From Colocasia esculenta (taxonomy: Eukaryota; Streptophyta; Magnoliopsida; Alismatales; Araceae), in the NCBI GenBank assembly GCA_014218235.1, contig CM024755.1, forward strand, positions 38,336,713-38,400,712: 64,000 bases of DNA, in the 5' to 3' direction. The position numbers and the translations under genes were made by a program. This document shows, piece by piece, positions 26,229-36,719 of this stretch; the stretch's first letter is position 1; each line of letters opens with the position of its first letter. The notes under the pieces were generated by a model. The model saw only the letters and a program-made list of their open reading frames with translations, was not told where the DNA came from and did no database searches.

Positions 26229-26655
26229 GAGGGACTGGTAATCCCTACTGGGCCTTGTTCGCGAGGCTCACCCCCCTACTTCTTTCAGCTAGGGGCTCGT
26301 CGTCGCGGGAGCTCGGTGTCGGATGGGTTGCAGAGGCGGCTGTGGCGCTGTGTGTTGTCAGCAGCAGTGAGAGCGAGCGTTGTGAGCTCTTGTAACCTAA
26401 GTGAGCTGAGAGCTATGTTTTGCAAGTCCTCGGGGTATGCTCCTTAAGGACTGCACCTTTCTTCTTGTACATGTGCTTTTGCTTGGGACGCGTTGTACAA
26501 CCCTTTTGTATAATGTACAGATTATTATAGTTATTTGAACTCAGTACATATCTCACTAGACTTTTTCATATAACCCTTCCGGGTCTTCGGATCCGTGGGT
26601 GGCGGCGCGACCCTCGGTGTCCCCGGCGAGGGGTCTGAGAGGTCGGGTCGTTATA

Positions 26656-27809
26656 GACGAGGTTCTTCTTGATCGGCAATGACTTGTACCGGAGAGGGTT
26701 CAGCTATCCGCACCTTCAATGCGTGAGCCCAAGCCAAGCAGAGGCGATCATCAGCGAGGTACACGAGGGGACATGCGGGAGTCATGCAGGTCCTCGGTCC
26801 CTTGTCCGAAGAATAACCCGACAGGGTTATTGGTGGCCGACCATGTTGAAAGACGCCGAGGGGTATGTAAAGTGTTGTCGTCAGTGTCAGCTGTTCAACA
26901 GGATTGACTGACAGCCACCCTCGAAGCTCACGCCGATAATCGCCCCGTGGCCATTCGCCCAGTGGGGAATGGACATCCTAGGGTCGTTCCCTTCGTCGTC
27001 AGGTCAGTGAAAGTTCATCATCATCGGAGTCGACTACTTCAGCAAGTGGGTCGAGGCCGAGCCGTTAGCGAAAATCACAGATGCTAACTCCTGGCATTTT
27101 GTGTGGAAGAATATTATATGCAGGTTCGGCCTTCCCCGAGCAATCATCACCGACAATGGCAGGCAATTCGACAACACCAAGTTCTGCCGCAACTGCATAG
27201 CGCTCGGAGTGGACCACCGCTTCTCCTCGGTGTCTCACCCTCAATCGAATGGGCAAGCCGAGGTGACCAATCGGACCATCCTGGACGGGTTGAGAAGAAG
27301 GTTGCACGATCACAAGGGCTGATGGGCCGACGAGCTCAATCATGTATTATGGGCCTACAGGACGACACCTCGAGAGGCTACCCAAGAGTCTCCCTTCTCC
27401 CTTGCCTTTGGGGTAGAGGTTGTGACTCCTGTGGAGATGCTCGTGCCCTCCGGAAGGATCCTCGGTTACAACCACGAGAACAATGATCGATCGTTGCACG
27501 TCGAGCTGGACTTGATAGAGGAGCAACGAAGCAACGCAATGGCAAGGATTGAGACGTACCAACGAATAATGAAGAGGAATTTTGACGCAAGTATCAGGCC
27601 TCAGCGTTTCAACGCGGGAAGCCTTGTTTTGCGGAAACTTGCTATCTCTGACCCGAAGTCAGCGAGTGGAAAGCTCTCGGCTATCTAGGAAGGCCTGTAT
27701 CGAGTCGTCGAAGATCTCGGCCACGGGGCCTACCGGCTTGCCGACCTAAACGGCTCAGCCATTCCAAGAACTTGGAATGCCGAGCATCTCCATGGTTATT
27801 ATCCCTAGA
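26656..27809 (+). pseudogene. Integrase and pol 3' end of host element T (Tat-lineage gypsy), disrupted
   Basis: Reading on the plus strand gives an integrase zinc-binding region with the HHCC-type tail WWPTMLKDAEGYVKCCRQCQ, then a DDE core with GMDIL (first Asp), ITDNGRQF (second Asp) and HPQSNGQAEVTNRT (Glu), then a C-terminal part ending near RTWNAEHLHGYYP at 27807. The residues and spacing are typical of Tat/Athila-group plant gypsy elements. Stop codons interrupt the frame after LFNRID, SSSGQ, HDHKG and KLSAI. Most fit CGA-to-TGA or TGG-to-TAG changes, as expected of silenced, methylated copies. The 5' part of pol is separated by the insertion of element A, whose LTR ends at 26655. Confidence 0.88.
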
Positions 27810-28050
27810 ACGAGGTCGCTTCGACACTCTTTTGTAAATGAGGTTGCTCCAGCACTCTACTTGTACTGTCATGAACGAGGTCGCTCTGACACTCTACTTG
27901 TACTGTCATGAATGAGGTCGCTCCGGCACTCTTGTACTATCGTGAACGAGGTCGCTTCGGCACTCTTTTATAAACGAGGTCACTTCGGCACTCTCTTTGT
28001 ATTGTTATGGGCGAGGTCGCACTCTACTCATAAATGAGGTCGCGATGAAA
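27809..28050 (+). repeat. Tandem repeat downstream of T pol
   Basis: About eight degenerate units of the form AACGAGGTCGCTTCGGCACT followed by a short TTGTACTGTCATG-like spacer. Unit length varies between roughly 25 and 40 bp. It lies between pol and the antisense ORF, where Tat-lineage elements commonly carry repeats. Confidence 0.85.
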
Positions 28051-28214
28051 ATTACTTGCGATATGACGAGTCCTTATGACGTTACACGTGACAAGGTTGC
28101 CCGGTGAATGTACGATGATCCAAAGTGGCAAATTTAGAAATAAATAAAGCATTGATTAGAAAAAGTAAAACTACGAAAATTCAGGGATACAAGTGCATCC
28201 TTAATCGCGCCGAC

Positions 28215-28646
28215 CTACTCGGTCTGGGGAGGAACATGGGGGTCCTCGGCCATAACCTTGTCGGCGGCCTCATCGATGGCCTTGTCAGCTGCTATAGTGA
28301 GCGCCTCATCCACAATCGCAGCCACTTCATCGACAGTCCCGCTACTTTCATCACCTTGGGCTAGAAGAGCGGCATCAGACAGATCGAGGTCGGGGAATAG
28401 CTCCCTCACACGATCAAGGCAGGAGTAGTATCTCTCACGGAAAAGGCCGACAACTTCCTCCTGGAGCTCGTCAGAAACGCGATACTCTTCAATCGCCTTT
28501 TCACGCTCATCAGCGACAAGCTGTTCTGTTACCTCCTTTGTCTTCTTGTGCGCCCGGATCTCATCAGTCAGCGCTTCCTTTTCAACCTGGAGCGCGTCCT
28601 TCTCGGCCCAGAGGATCGCTGGAAGCTTGTCCTCGGCCTTCTTCAC
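28215..28646 (-). pseudogene. C-terminal part of the antisense ORF of element T
   Basis: This minus-strand frame continues the antisense ORF interrupted by element D. It reads KKAEDKLPAILWAEKDALQV onward, is rich in Glu, Lys, Ala and Leu, and probably forms a coiled coil. It ends with an acidic tail at a stop at 28215. Removing D and one copy of its target duplication puts this in frame with the segment ending at 39642. Function unknown. The N-terminal partner resembles the plant 'putative gypsy type transposon' family. Confidence 0.78.
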
Positions 28647-31502
28647 TGTCACGTCCTAGTAAAAGTCTATTTACTAAAAATGACAGATATTAAACACGAG
28701 AATTAACACAAAAGCTTATTTATACACAACTCTCTTAGCGGAAGCTTTTTACATGATACTCCTCACTATAGTCTAAATGAGGAGCAGATAGAAGTAAACT
28801 GTAACATTATTACATTCCAACCAACTATAAGAGAAATAAAAAGTAACTACTCGCAAGACGACGGGTAGTCCACTCAGCACACATATCCCCCTTAGACTTC
28901 ATTCCCATCTTGATCACCTGGAAAAGGTAGGAAGAATGAGCTAACTAGCCCAGTAGAATTCAATTCCTTTAAACAAAAAGGACTCAAGTATAAAATCACA
29001 GGACAAGAATCTGAACATTGCTAACATTGAGTATTAAATGGAGGGACGAATGTGTCCACTGATTAATACATGTAGAACAATGGAAATGTAGAAGCATAAT
29101 CACACATTCAAGATAACACTTAATTTCTGGTTCAGATACATATTCACACACACATGTATGACATGATGACTAATCAAGCACGAAATGATGTATGCCAACA
29201 TCCACTTGTCCTTATCGTTCCCGCGCGGCCACTAACGAATTCGGGTGCTCCTCCCAGGACTGAACCAGCCCTATTTGCACAGGCATAATTTCTCATTGAG
29301 TCTAAAGACCCACAACTTTGTCATCATAACACACTCACTCTTGTAATGGTTCAATTGGGGTACACAAGTACTCAAGATTTTACATGAAACAAAGGTTTAA
29401 AGATTAATACCAATGATTCCAAAAGGTTGTAGCCATGTAGGAACAAGCAAACTTGGGATATTTAGGAATAATCCATGGCTAAAAGAATGATCCCTCACAT
29501 TGGTACATGTTGTACTGAAGACAAGTTGACACTACTGGATAGACAAGTTACTGCTATGTCAATACAAGTCACTGTGGTGTCAACACAATCCAGGGGTGTG
29601 TCGACACAGTCCATGGGTGGTGTTGACACTAGTGTTGTTTTCCAGTAAACAGTCAGAACAAAGGAAGCTGTGGTGTCGACACAGTCCAGGGGTGGTGTCG
29701 ACACTAGTGCTGGTTTCCAGCAAATAGTCAGAACAGTCCAGGAGTGGTGTCGACACTAGTGTTGTTTCCAGCAAACAGTCAGAACAAAGGAAGCTGTGGT
29801 GTCGACACAGTCCAGGGGTGGTGTCGACACTAGTGCTGTTTCCAGCAACCAGTCAGAACAAAGGAAGAAGAGAAAGAAGAAGATTTCTACAACATGGATG
29901 GTATGAAATACTTATGAAATAAAGATTAAAGTATATACAGTCCTTCTAAGAGATTTTTTCCTTGCATCTAACAAGAATTTCTTCACAAGTATATTTTGCC
30001 CAAAACATGAGCATTAGTTAAAGTATGAACACAATGGAAAGAAGAGCAAACCTATTGATCTTTTCAGAACACAAATCAAGATGTGGATATAGTATACACT
30101 CATACTTGGAGATTCTAATAAAGAAGGAAAGAGAATAGAGAAAATCCTACAATATGGACACTCAATTCCAGGAGTACTTAAGAACTCAAATCTGAAATTG
30201 GAAGATATACACCTTTAAACAGGGAACAAACTCACTGCACTAAAAATGTTTGTGACTTCAAAATAAGACTCCAGAACTAAGGATGGAAGAATAAGAAAAT
30301 AGGAGATGGATCCTACCCAATTTCAAGAGCATTTAAGGAGTCAAATCCAAAGTCTGAGAGAATAAACACTTAAACAGGAAGGAACACACTATTCTAAATA
30401 TCTTTATGGCTCCAAAACAAGATTCTATAGCAGGTATAATGCTAAGGATGGAAGAAGAAGGAATAGAACAAGACTCTTCTTCCTCCCAACATAAAACTTA
30501 CAACAACCGGGGAGGAACCGGTGAACTTAAACACTTAGCAGAAGCCTCTTTAGCATGTATAAATGACAGGAGTGAGAAAGGAGGGAATGAATCCTACATG
30601 AGGGAGAACAAGTTCTTCTTCTCCTCAACGTGGAGGTTGGTTGCAACAGAAAGGAACAAGTGCAGCTGGTGCAGGGGTAGTGCAGCACTGCAGCAGGGCA
30701 GCAGTTGCAGCTTCTCCCGGCAATGATAGCCGCACCACAACAGCAAAAGAAAGAAGTAGCTTCAGCAATAACACACACACTCACACAAGCAGGAGTGGAA
30801 AGGTGTGTGCGATGGTTGTGGGAGGGTTTTTATAAACCCAGCAGGTTCCTCATGCAAATGGCACATCGGCCTTTGAGGTGTCATGGTAAAAACCATTTGG
30901 TTTTTACCACAACACGTAGCCCATGTGAGTCTTCCCATACTTACACGTTAGTAACAAACGTGTTAACTTCTCACTTAGGTGTGCTGGCCTCTCTAATGCC
31001 TCACACGTGGGCATAGCAAATAATCCACAAAAATCTCTTATGTAATTCGCCCTTAAATTAATAGGTCATTTGATCCTTATATAAACCAATCCAAATAGTG
31101 TCTATTTGTATTGAAATTTCAACCATAAGCTAATGTGATAGTTTTACAAATTATGATGATTTTAGTTTAATTTTTAGATTTTATTTTACATTGGGTGAAA
31201 AATCACCCGAAAAATAATCGCGTCAGTTTATCCTTGAAGTCCGTACGCCGAAAAATTCAGACATTTATATTTCTGAGATCTTCACATTTTTCTGGAAATT
31301 ATGGTGCTCTCAGATTTTTATTTCATTGCCGTTTTCCGGTGTCGCCCTGTGGGAGTGCGCACCTCTGTGTACGACACTAGGGTAACGTATGTTACCATTA
31401 ATTAAACTCACATTCTAATTATTTCAATTTAATGACCATACTAATGTATAATAACCACATTAATTATATTTTCCTAGCAAGTAAAATTTTTGGGGCGTTA
31501 CA
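28647..31502 (-). repeat. 3' LTR of element D (left copy)
   Basis: 2856 bp, starting TGTCACGTCC and ending GTTACA on the plus strand. It carries a GTGTCGACAC array at 29525-29850. It is about 66 bp shorter than the other copy, largely because of fewer repeat units in the array. Confidence 0.93.
29525..29850. repeat. GTGTCGACAC array, left LTR of D
   Basis: Six perfect palindromes plus CG-to-CA/TG variants, alternating with AGTCCAGGGGTG and CTAGTGCTG(T)TTTCCAGCA spacers. Confidence 0.92.
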
Positions 31503-31513
31503 ACTCTCCCCCA

Positions 31514-32734
31514 CTAAAAGAAATTTGGTCCTCCAAATTTAATAACACCCAAGTATGGATACTTACCTGTGAACAATTCCGGATATTTGATCTTGATGGC
31601 GTCTTCTAGTTCCCACGATGCCTCTTCTTGTCCTCGCTTATTCCACTGAATCTTTAGTAAGGGAACTTTCTTGTTCCGAAGTTGCTTGATTTTTCGATCA
31701 AGGGTCTGTACTAGTCTCTCTTCGTACGCCAAATTTTCTTGTACCTCCAAACCTTGGTATTCAATAATGTGTTCTGGGTCATATACGTACTTTCTCAACA
31801 TTGACACATGAAAAATATCATGTACATTAGATAGTTGTGGTGGTAGTGCCAATTGATACGTCATTTCCCCAACTCTTCTTAGTATTTCAAATGGTCCAAT
31901 GTACCTTGGACTCAATTTTCCCTTGATTCCAAATCTTCTAATTCCGCATCGAGGAGATACTTTAAGGAATACATGTTCTCCTTATTGAAATTCCAATTCC
32001 CTTCTTCGACGATCAGCATAGCTTTTCTGTCGGTCTTGGGCAGCTTTCATTCTGTCTTGTACTAATTTGATAATTTCTGTAGTTTCTTGGATCATTTCGG
32101 GTCCAAGAATATGCGATTCTTTTAGTTCTACCCAACATAGTGGTGATCTACATTGACGACCGTATAAGGCTTCAAATGGTGCCATTTGAATGATAGATTG
32201 ATAACTATTATTATAGGCAAATTCCATGATTGCTAAATGAGTGTTCTAGTCATTTCCAAATTCCAATATACAAGCACGAAACATACCTTTAATAACTTGG
32301 TTTACCCATTCTGTTTGTCCGTCAGTCTGAGGATGAAATGTTGTGCTAAACTTTAATTTAGTCCCCAATGCATCTTGTAGTTCTTTCCAAAAATGTGAGG
32401 TGAATCTTGCATCCCTATCTGACACTATATTTTTCAGAATTCCATGTAATCGGACAATTTCTTTCATATACAATGTTGCTAAGACACCCATAGACCATCT
32501 TGTCTTGATTGGTAAGAAATGAGCTGACTTAGTATGTCGATCAATGATTACCCATATGGCATCAAATCCACTTCGTGTCCTAGGTAATCCCACAATAAAA
32601 TCCATACCGATACTATCCCATTTCCACTCGGGTACTTCAAGTGGTTTTAACTTTCCTGCCGGTTTCTGATGCTCAGCTTTAACTTTCTGACATGTAAGGC
32701 ATCTTGCTATGAAGTCCACAATGTCTTTCTTCAT
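31514..32734 (-). pseudogene. Integrase core and chromodomain-like C-terminus of D
   Basis: The minus-strand frame from 32734 has the zinc-finger end RCLTCQKVKAEHQ, then the catalytic core with GMDFIVGLP (Asp), SDRDARF (Asp) and HPQTDGQTEWVNQ (Glu). The usual TERVNQ has become TEWVNQ. It continues through MEFAYNNSYQ (32227 onward) and SPRYIGPFEILRRVG (31915 onward) to a chromodomain-like segment LLKIQWNKRGQEEASWELED and the ending YPELF near 31570, with the final stop at 31514. In-frame stops separate these blocks near 32243 and 31979. Integrase would insert element cDNA; the chromodomain is thought to direct chromoviruses to heterochromatin. As it stands it is not functional. Confidence 0.92.
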
Positions 32735-32740
32735 ATTGCA

Positions 32741-34369
32741 TCACCAGAAATGCTTCTTTAAATCTTGATACATCTTGACAGCTCCAGGATGAATGGTGTA
32801 ACGTGACCGATGAGCCTCTTCTAAAATTTGCTTCTTGATCTTAGAATTATCCGGTACACATATCCTGTCTCGGAATCGAAGATTCCCATGAATATCCTCA
32901 TTAAAGTCAGGTTTGAAAGTTAACTTTTCTCGGATCTTTGTCAATATAGGATCATTACCCTGATGTTCTCCAATTTGTTTTATCAAATCTAATTGAACTG
33001 TCAAGTTATCAATTATAATTTTTCCTTCTTTTGATTCAACCTGCAAGCTTAATGTGGAAAATTCCTCTAACAATTTCCATTCCTTTACTTGTAATTGAAA
33101 CACCTTTGCTATAGGATTTCTGCTAAGTGCATCTGCCACAGTATTTCCTTTCTCTGGATGGTATTCAATTTTGAAATCATAATCTTTAATATACTCCATC
33201 CACCTTCTTTGTCTCATATTCAATTCTTTCTGTGAAAACAAATACTTAAGACTCTTATGATCAGAGTACACTATAAATTGATTGTCATATAGATCGTGCC
33301 TCCATAGCTTGAGTGCAAAAATTACTGCGGCTAATTCCAAATCATGTACTGGATAATTTTTCTCATGGGTCTTCAATTGTCTTGACGCATAGGCAATGAC
33401 TCTTCTATCTTGCATCAATACACATCCTAGTCCAATACTTGAAGCGTCGGTATAAACCTCAAATAATTTACCCTCTATCGGCAAAGCTAGAATTGATGCC
33501 GATGATAGACATTCCTTTAATAACTGAAATGCTTGCTCGCAACTCTCACTCCATATAAATGCAGTTCCTTTTCTAGTCAATTGTGTGAGAGGCGAGGCAA
33601 TTCTAGAGAAATTTTGGACAAATCGCCGGTAATAACTAGCCATACCCAGAAAACTTCTAACCTCAGTGAGGTTCTTTGGTTGCTTCCATTTTTGTATGAT
33701 CTCAAATTTCGAAGAGTCCACAGACAATCCTTTTTTTGAAATAATGTGTCCCAAAAATATCACTTGCTTCATCCAAAATTCACATTTACTAAATTTTGCA
33801 TATAGCTTGTGATCTCGTAATAGTTGCAAAGTAATCCATAAATGTGTCTCATGTTCTTCTATGTTCTTGGAGTAAATCAGTATATCATCAATAAACACAA
33901 CCACAAATTGATCCAAATAAGTTCAAAACACGTCATTCATCAGTCGCATAAATGCAGCAGGTGCATTAGTTAATCCAAAGGGCATCACTACAAATTCGTA
34001 GTGCCCGTATCTTGTTCGGAAAGCTGTTTTGTGGATATCTTACTCTTGAATCTTGAGTTGATGATAACCAGATCTTAAATCAATTTTGGAGAAACACTAA
34101 GCTCCAAACAATTGATCAAATAGGTCATCAATTCTTGGAAGTGGGTATTTGTTCCTTATAGTCAATTGGTTTAACTGTCGATAATCTATACATAATCGCA
34201 TAGACCCATCTTTTTTCTTCACAAATAATACTGGAGCACCCCAGGGTGAGGTACTAGGTCTAATAAATCCTTTTTCGATCAATTCCAACAATTGTCTTTT
34301 CAGCTCTTTCAACTCTTCTATTGACATCCTGTATGGTGTTCTTGAGATTGGTGTAGCTCCCGGTACCAA
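32741..34369 (-). pseudogene. Reverse transcriptase and RNase H of D
   Basis: RT begins at about 34369 with VPGATPISRTPYRM, then WGAPVLFVKKKDGSMRLCID, and the catalytic VVFIDDILIYS near 33900. RNase H follows with DASSIGLGCVLMQ, LELAAVIFALK, YSDHKSLKYLF and GNTVADALSR. The block ends with the integrase HHCC start, HRSRYTIHPGAVKMYQDLKK. Stops occur near 34097, 34040 and 33917. A TGA where a second Trp is expected (about 32738) separates it from the integrase block. Family functions are copying element RNA to DNA and degrading the RNA template. The stops preclude a complete product. Confidence 0.93.
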
Positions 34370-34370
34370 T

Positions 34371-35003
34371 TCAATCGATCGAAAAATTTACTTCTCTATT
34401 AGGTGGTATACCAGGTAACTCTTCAGGAAAAACATCAAGAAATTCTCTTACCACTGGAATATCTCCCAATACGGTGATATCTTGATTTAATATCGTTACA
34501 GAAGCCAAGTACCCTTGACAACCTTTCCGTACTAGCTTACAAGCCTTAACTGCTGAAATTATTGGTATTCTTCTGGTGTGGGGTTTATCAAAAGTTATAG
34601 AACAAATTTCCTTTCCTGGGAAAGTAATCTGCCTTAATTGGCAATCTAAATTGGCGTGATACTTAGATAACCAATCCATCCCAAGGATCACATCATAATC
34701 CCACATTTCCAAACATATCAAATCACCAAATAAGTTATGTCCATTAATTAGGATCTGACTAACAGGGTAATACTCCTTAAGCTTTTTACCCTCACTCAAA
34801 GGAGTTGCCACTTCCAATTGTGTAGACAATGGGACTGATTGTATTTCCAAAGTTTTAGCAAAATCATAACTAATAAAGGAGTGCGTAGCTCCTGAATCAA
34901 ACAATACTTGTGCAGGTTTTGAGTTTATTATCAGTGTACCTTCAATCAGTCCGCCTTCTTGTGGGGATTCAGGCTCTACCTCTTGAATAGCTTGTATTCT
35001 CCC
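34371..35003 (-). pseudogene. Aspartic protease region of D
   Basis: It follows gag in the same frame after a stop at 35004. It carries the retroviral-type protease motif FDSGATHSFIS near 34900, then MWDYDVILGMDWLSKYHANL. The frame closes at 34371. A 4-bp ATCG tandem duplication there shifts the frame relative to the RT start, which can be read directly at 34371-34382. Normally this domain cleaves the gag-pol polyprotein. Confidence 0.88.
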
Positions 35004-35924
35004 TTACTTTGGTTGCTTTGCTTGCTTTGCTTGGGAATTTGGTTTGGCTGGCGTATTCTTGATCATCGGACAATCTGAAATTCGATGCTGAGTACTTCCA
35101 CACCTGAGACATGCTCCCAATCTACGCCAACAATTTTTCGCCTTGTGTCCACTAACGTGACAATGCTTGCACACTTCCTTGCTTCTACTTGGAGTCTTCT
35201 CTGTCTTCTTTCCAGATTGCTGAACTTTCGGGGTATTTCCCGACTCAAACTTTCTTTTTCGATCCAAAGATCCTTCTCTCGACCTTCCTTTAATTTTTTC
35301 CACCATATCATTTGTAGTTTCTAAAGCCAATGCTCTTTTGACCATATCCGAATACGTAGTAATCAGATGTGAGGTTAACTGCATAATATAGATAGGACGT
35401 AGTCCATTCATGAACCTCTTGGCTTTTAACTTATCCGTAGCTATGAGATGTGGAGCATACTTAGACAATCGAGCGAACTGGGCCTCATATTCAGATACTG
35501 ACATCCTTAATTGTTTTAGATTAGCAAATTCATTTGCCTTCTTTTCCTGGACAACCTCGGAAAAGTACTGGTCATTAAACAATTCCACAAATTCATCCCA
35601 ACTAATTTGAGTTGGATCTTCCAATGTGGATGTCACGGTGTCCCACCATGCTCTAGCATCTCGTTCCAACTGAAAAGTCACCAACCGGATCTTCTCTTCC
35701 TCAGTGCATTTAATCACTCCGAATATCCTTTCAATGTCCTTTAACCAATTTTCGACTTCATCCGGGTCTGTACTTCTTGCAAATCTTGGAGGATCTAAAC
35801 TTCGAAAATCCCTGAATAGACTTGTCCCATTATGGCTGTTATTCTTAGCTACAGTCCTCATCACTCAGGTCAAGTCATGCATCGAACTTTCCATTTTCCT
35901 CCAATTGGTGTCACTTCCATCCAT
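35004..35924 (-). pseudogene. gag: Gag of D (capsid domain and two zinc knuckles)
   Basis: A likely ATG is at 35924 (MDGSDTNWRKMESS), with a TGA soon after, at about position 20 of the protein. From 35864 the frame is open for 286 codons. It contains the Retrotrans_gag domain (LDPPRFARSTDPDEVENWL, ARAWWDTV, WDEFVELFNDQYF, RMSVSEYEAQFARLSKYAP) and two CCHC knuckles, CKHCHVSGHKAKNC and CLRCGSTQHRISDC. It ends with a stop at 35004 that separates it from the in-frame protease. A CAA-to-TAA change would explain that stop, since Tekay elements usually have one continuous gag-pol frame. The role is assembly of the virus-like particle. Confidence 0.92.
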
Positions 35925-36344
35925 GACAAAATTATGAAATTATCTGAAACATTCAATAGGGCATACATTAATTTCATAATCCACCCAACTTGCATTCATC
36001 ACATACACATTTCAAATCCATATAACACACCATTTCTATTCACTAGTCAAATAATTACATCAAAACATACTACCATAAACCAGTCATCTAGGTCACTGCC
36101 ATCTCCTCCTTCCAACTTTTCCATATTACAAAACATACTTCATTAACCTCTCACTTCCCCTACACATGGGAGTTACATTTGTACAACTAATATTTACACA
36201 AAAGGAGAGGTTTACAAAAAGAAGGACAAGTTATCTAAGTCCTTTCTAAGTCTGGGTTAGATCTATAACAGATTCTGTAGGTGGTGGCTGTTGTACTCCT
36301 CCGGCTCCGTGGTGTAATTCCCTGGCCGCATCGGTTAGAGCTTC

Positions 36345-36593
36345 CTAATACCCTTCAAACTGGTGGAGCAACATGTCTTGCCCCAACCTTAAGTTGTCCA
36401 GCCTACACATGACTTGAGTCATAACATCCAGGGAAACATGAGGATTGTCGGCATGGAATGCAACTGCGGTCAGGTTGAGCACTTCCTCCTTAATTTGGGT
36501 GTGGGCTTCCTGCTGTGCTTGTGCATATAATTCTATATCTTGGCGTAGCATTTCCAGTGCTGCCACCATCCTTTCCTGGGCATTCATATCCAT
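36345..36593 (-). other. Short open frame in the leader of D
   Basis: This minus-strand frame of 82 codons (MDMNAQERMVAALEMLRQDI onward) lies between the PBS and gag. It is rich in Gln, Glu and Leu. Element C has a comparable N-terminal gag segment (MKVLITSMAAERAQARDM), so this may be a gag N-terminal piece separated by decay or by an intron. I recognise no domain. Confidence 0.45.
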
Positions 36594-36700
36594 ACTGAAA
36601 CAAATGTGTTGTTAAGCATGTATATAATTATAAAATCATGTTAACTAATCCCATGTTTCTACCCCAACTCACTGGTTATCCCTAGGTTTATCATACTAAT

Positions 36701-36712
36701 GCTCTGATACCA
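36701..36712 (-). other. Primer-binding site of element D (tRNA-iMet)
   Basis: GCTCTGATACCA on the plus strand. It lies seven bases from the LTR edge at 36720, further than in A, B and C. Confidence 0.9.
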
Positions 36713-36719
36713 ATTTATC

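Larger units (their letters stand above)
1..26655 (+). mobile_element. Element A: non-autonomous gypsy LTR retrotransposon (LARD-like), 5' end outside window
   Basis: The 5' LTR ends at 2528 and is followed by a tRNA-iMet primer-binding site at 2531. A purine-rich tract at about 15720-15734 precedes the 3' LTR start TGTAAGACCC at 15735, and the 3' LTR ends at 26655. Without nested elements B and C, the LTRs are about 2.8 kb and the interior about 3.9 kb, with no recognisable gag or pol. The sequence just before the 3' LTR (GAGGACGAAAT plus a purine run) resembles the 3' end of Tekay/Del elements, so A is probably a Tekay-derived LARD. The 3' LTR terminus reads TA instead of CA. A is inserted in the integrase of host element T; its left target duplication is off the window, so it could not be checked. 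Confidence 0.85.
15735..26655 (+). repeat. 3' LTR of element A, split by element C
   Basis: The LTR parts are 15735-18010 and 26234-26655, about 2.7 kb in total. It starts TGTAAGACCC after a purine tract and ends GGGTCGTTATA, the CA terminus having changed to TA. It is richer in CpG than the 5' LTR and lacks ~127 bp present there. A TATA-like TTTATAGATAG is at about 16383. GTCGCGAC-type palindromes cluster at about 16510-16590. Confidence 0.92.
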
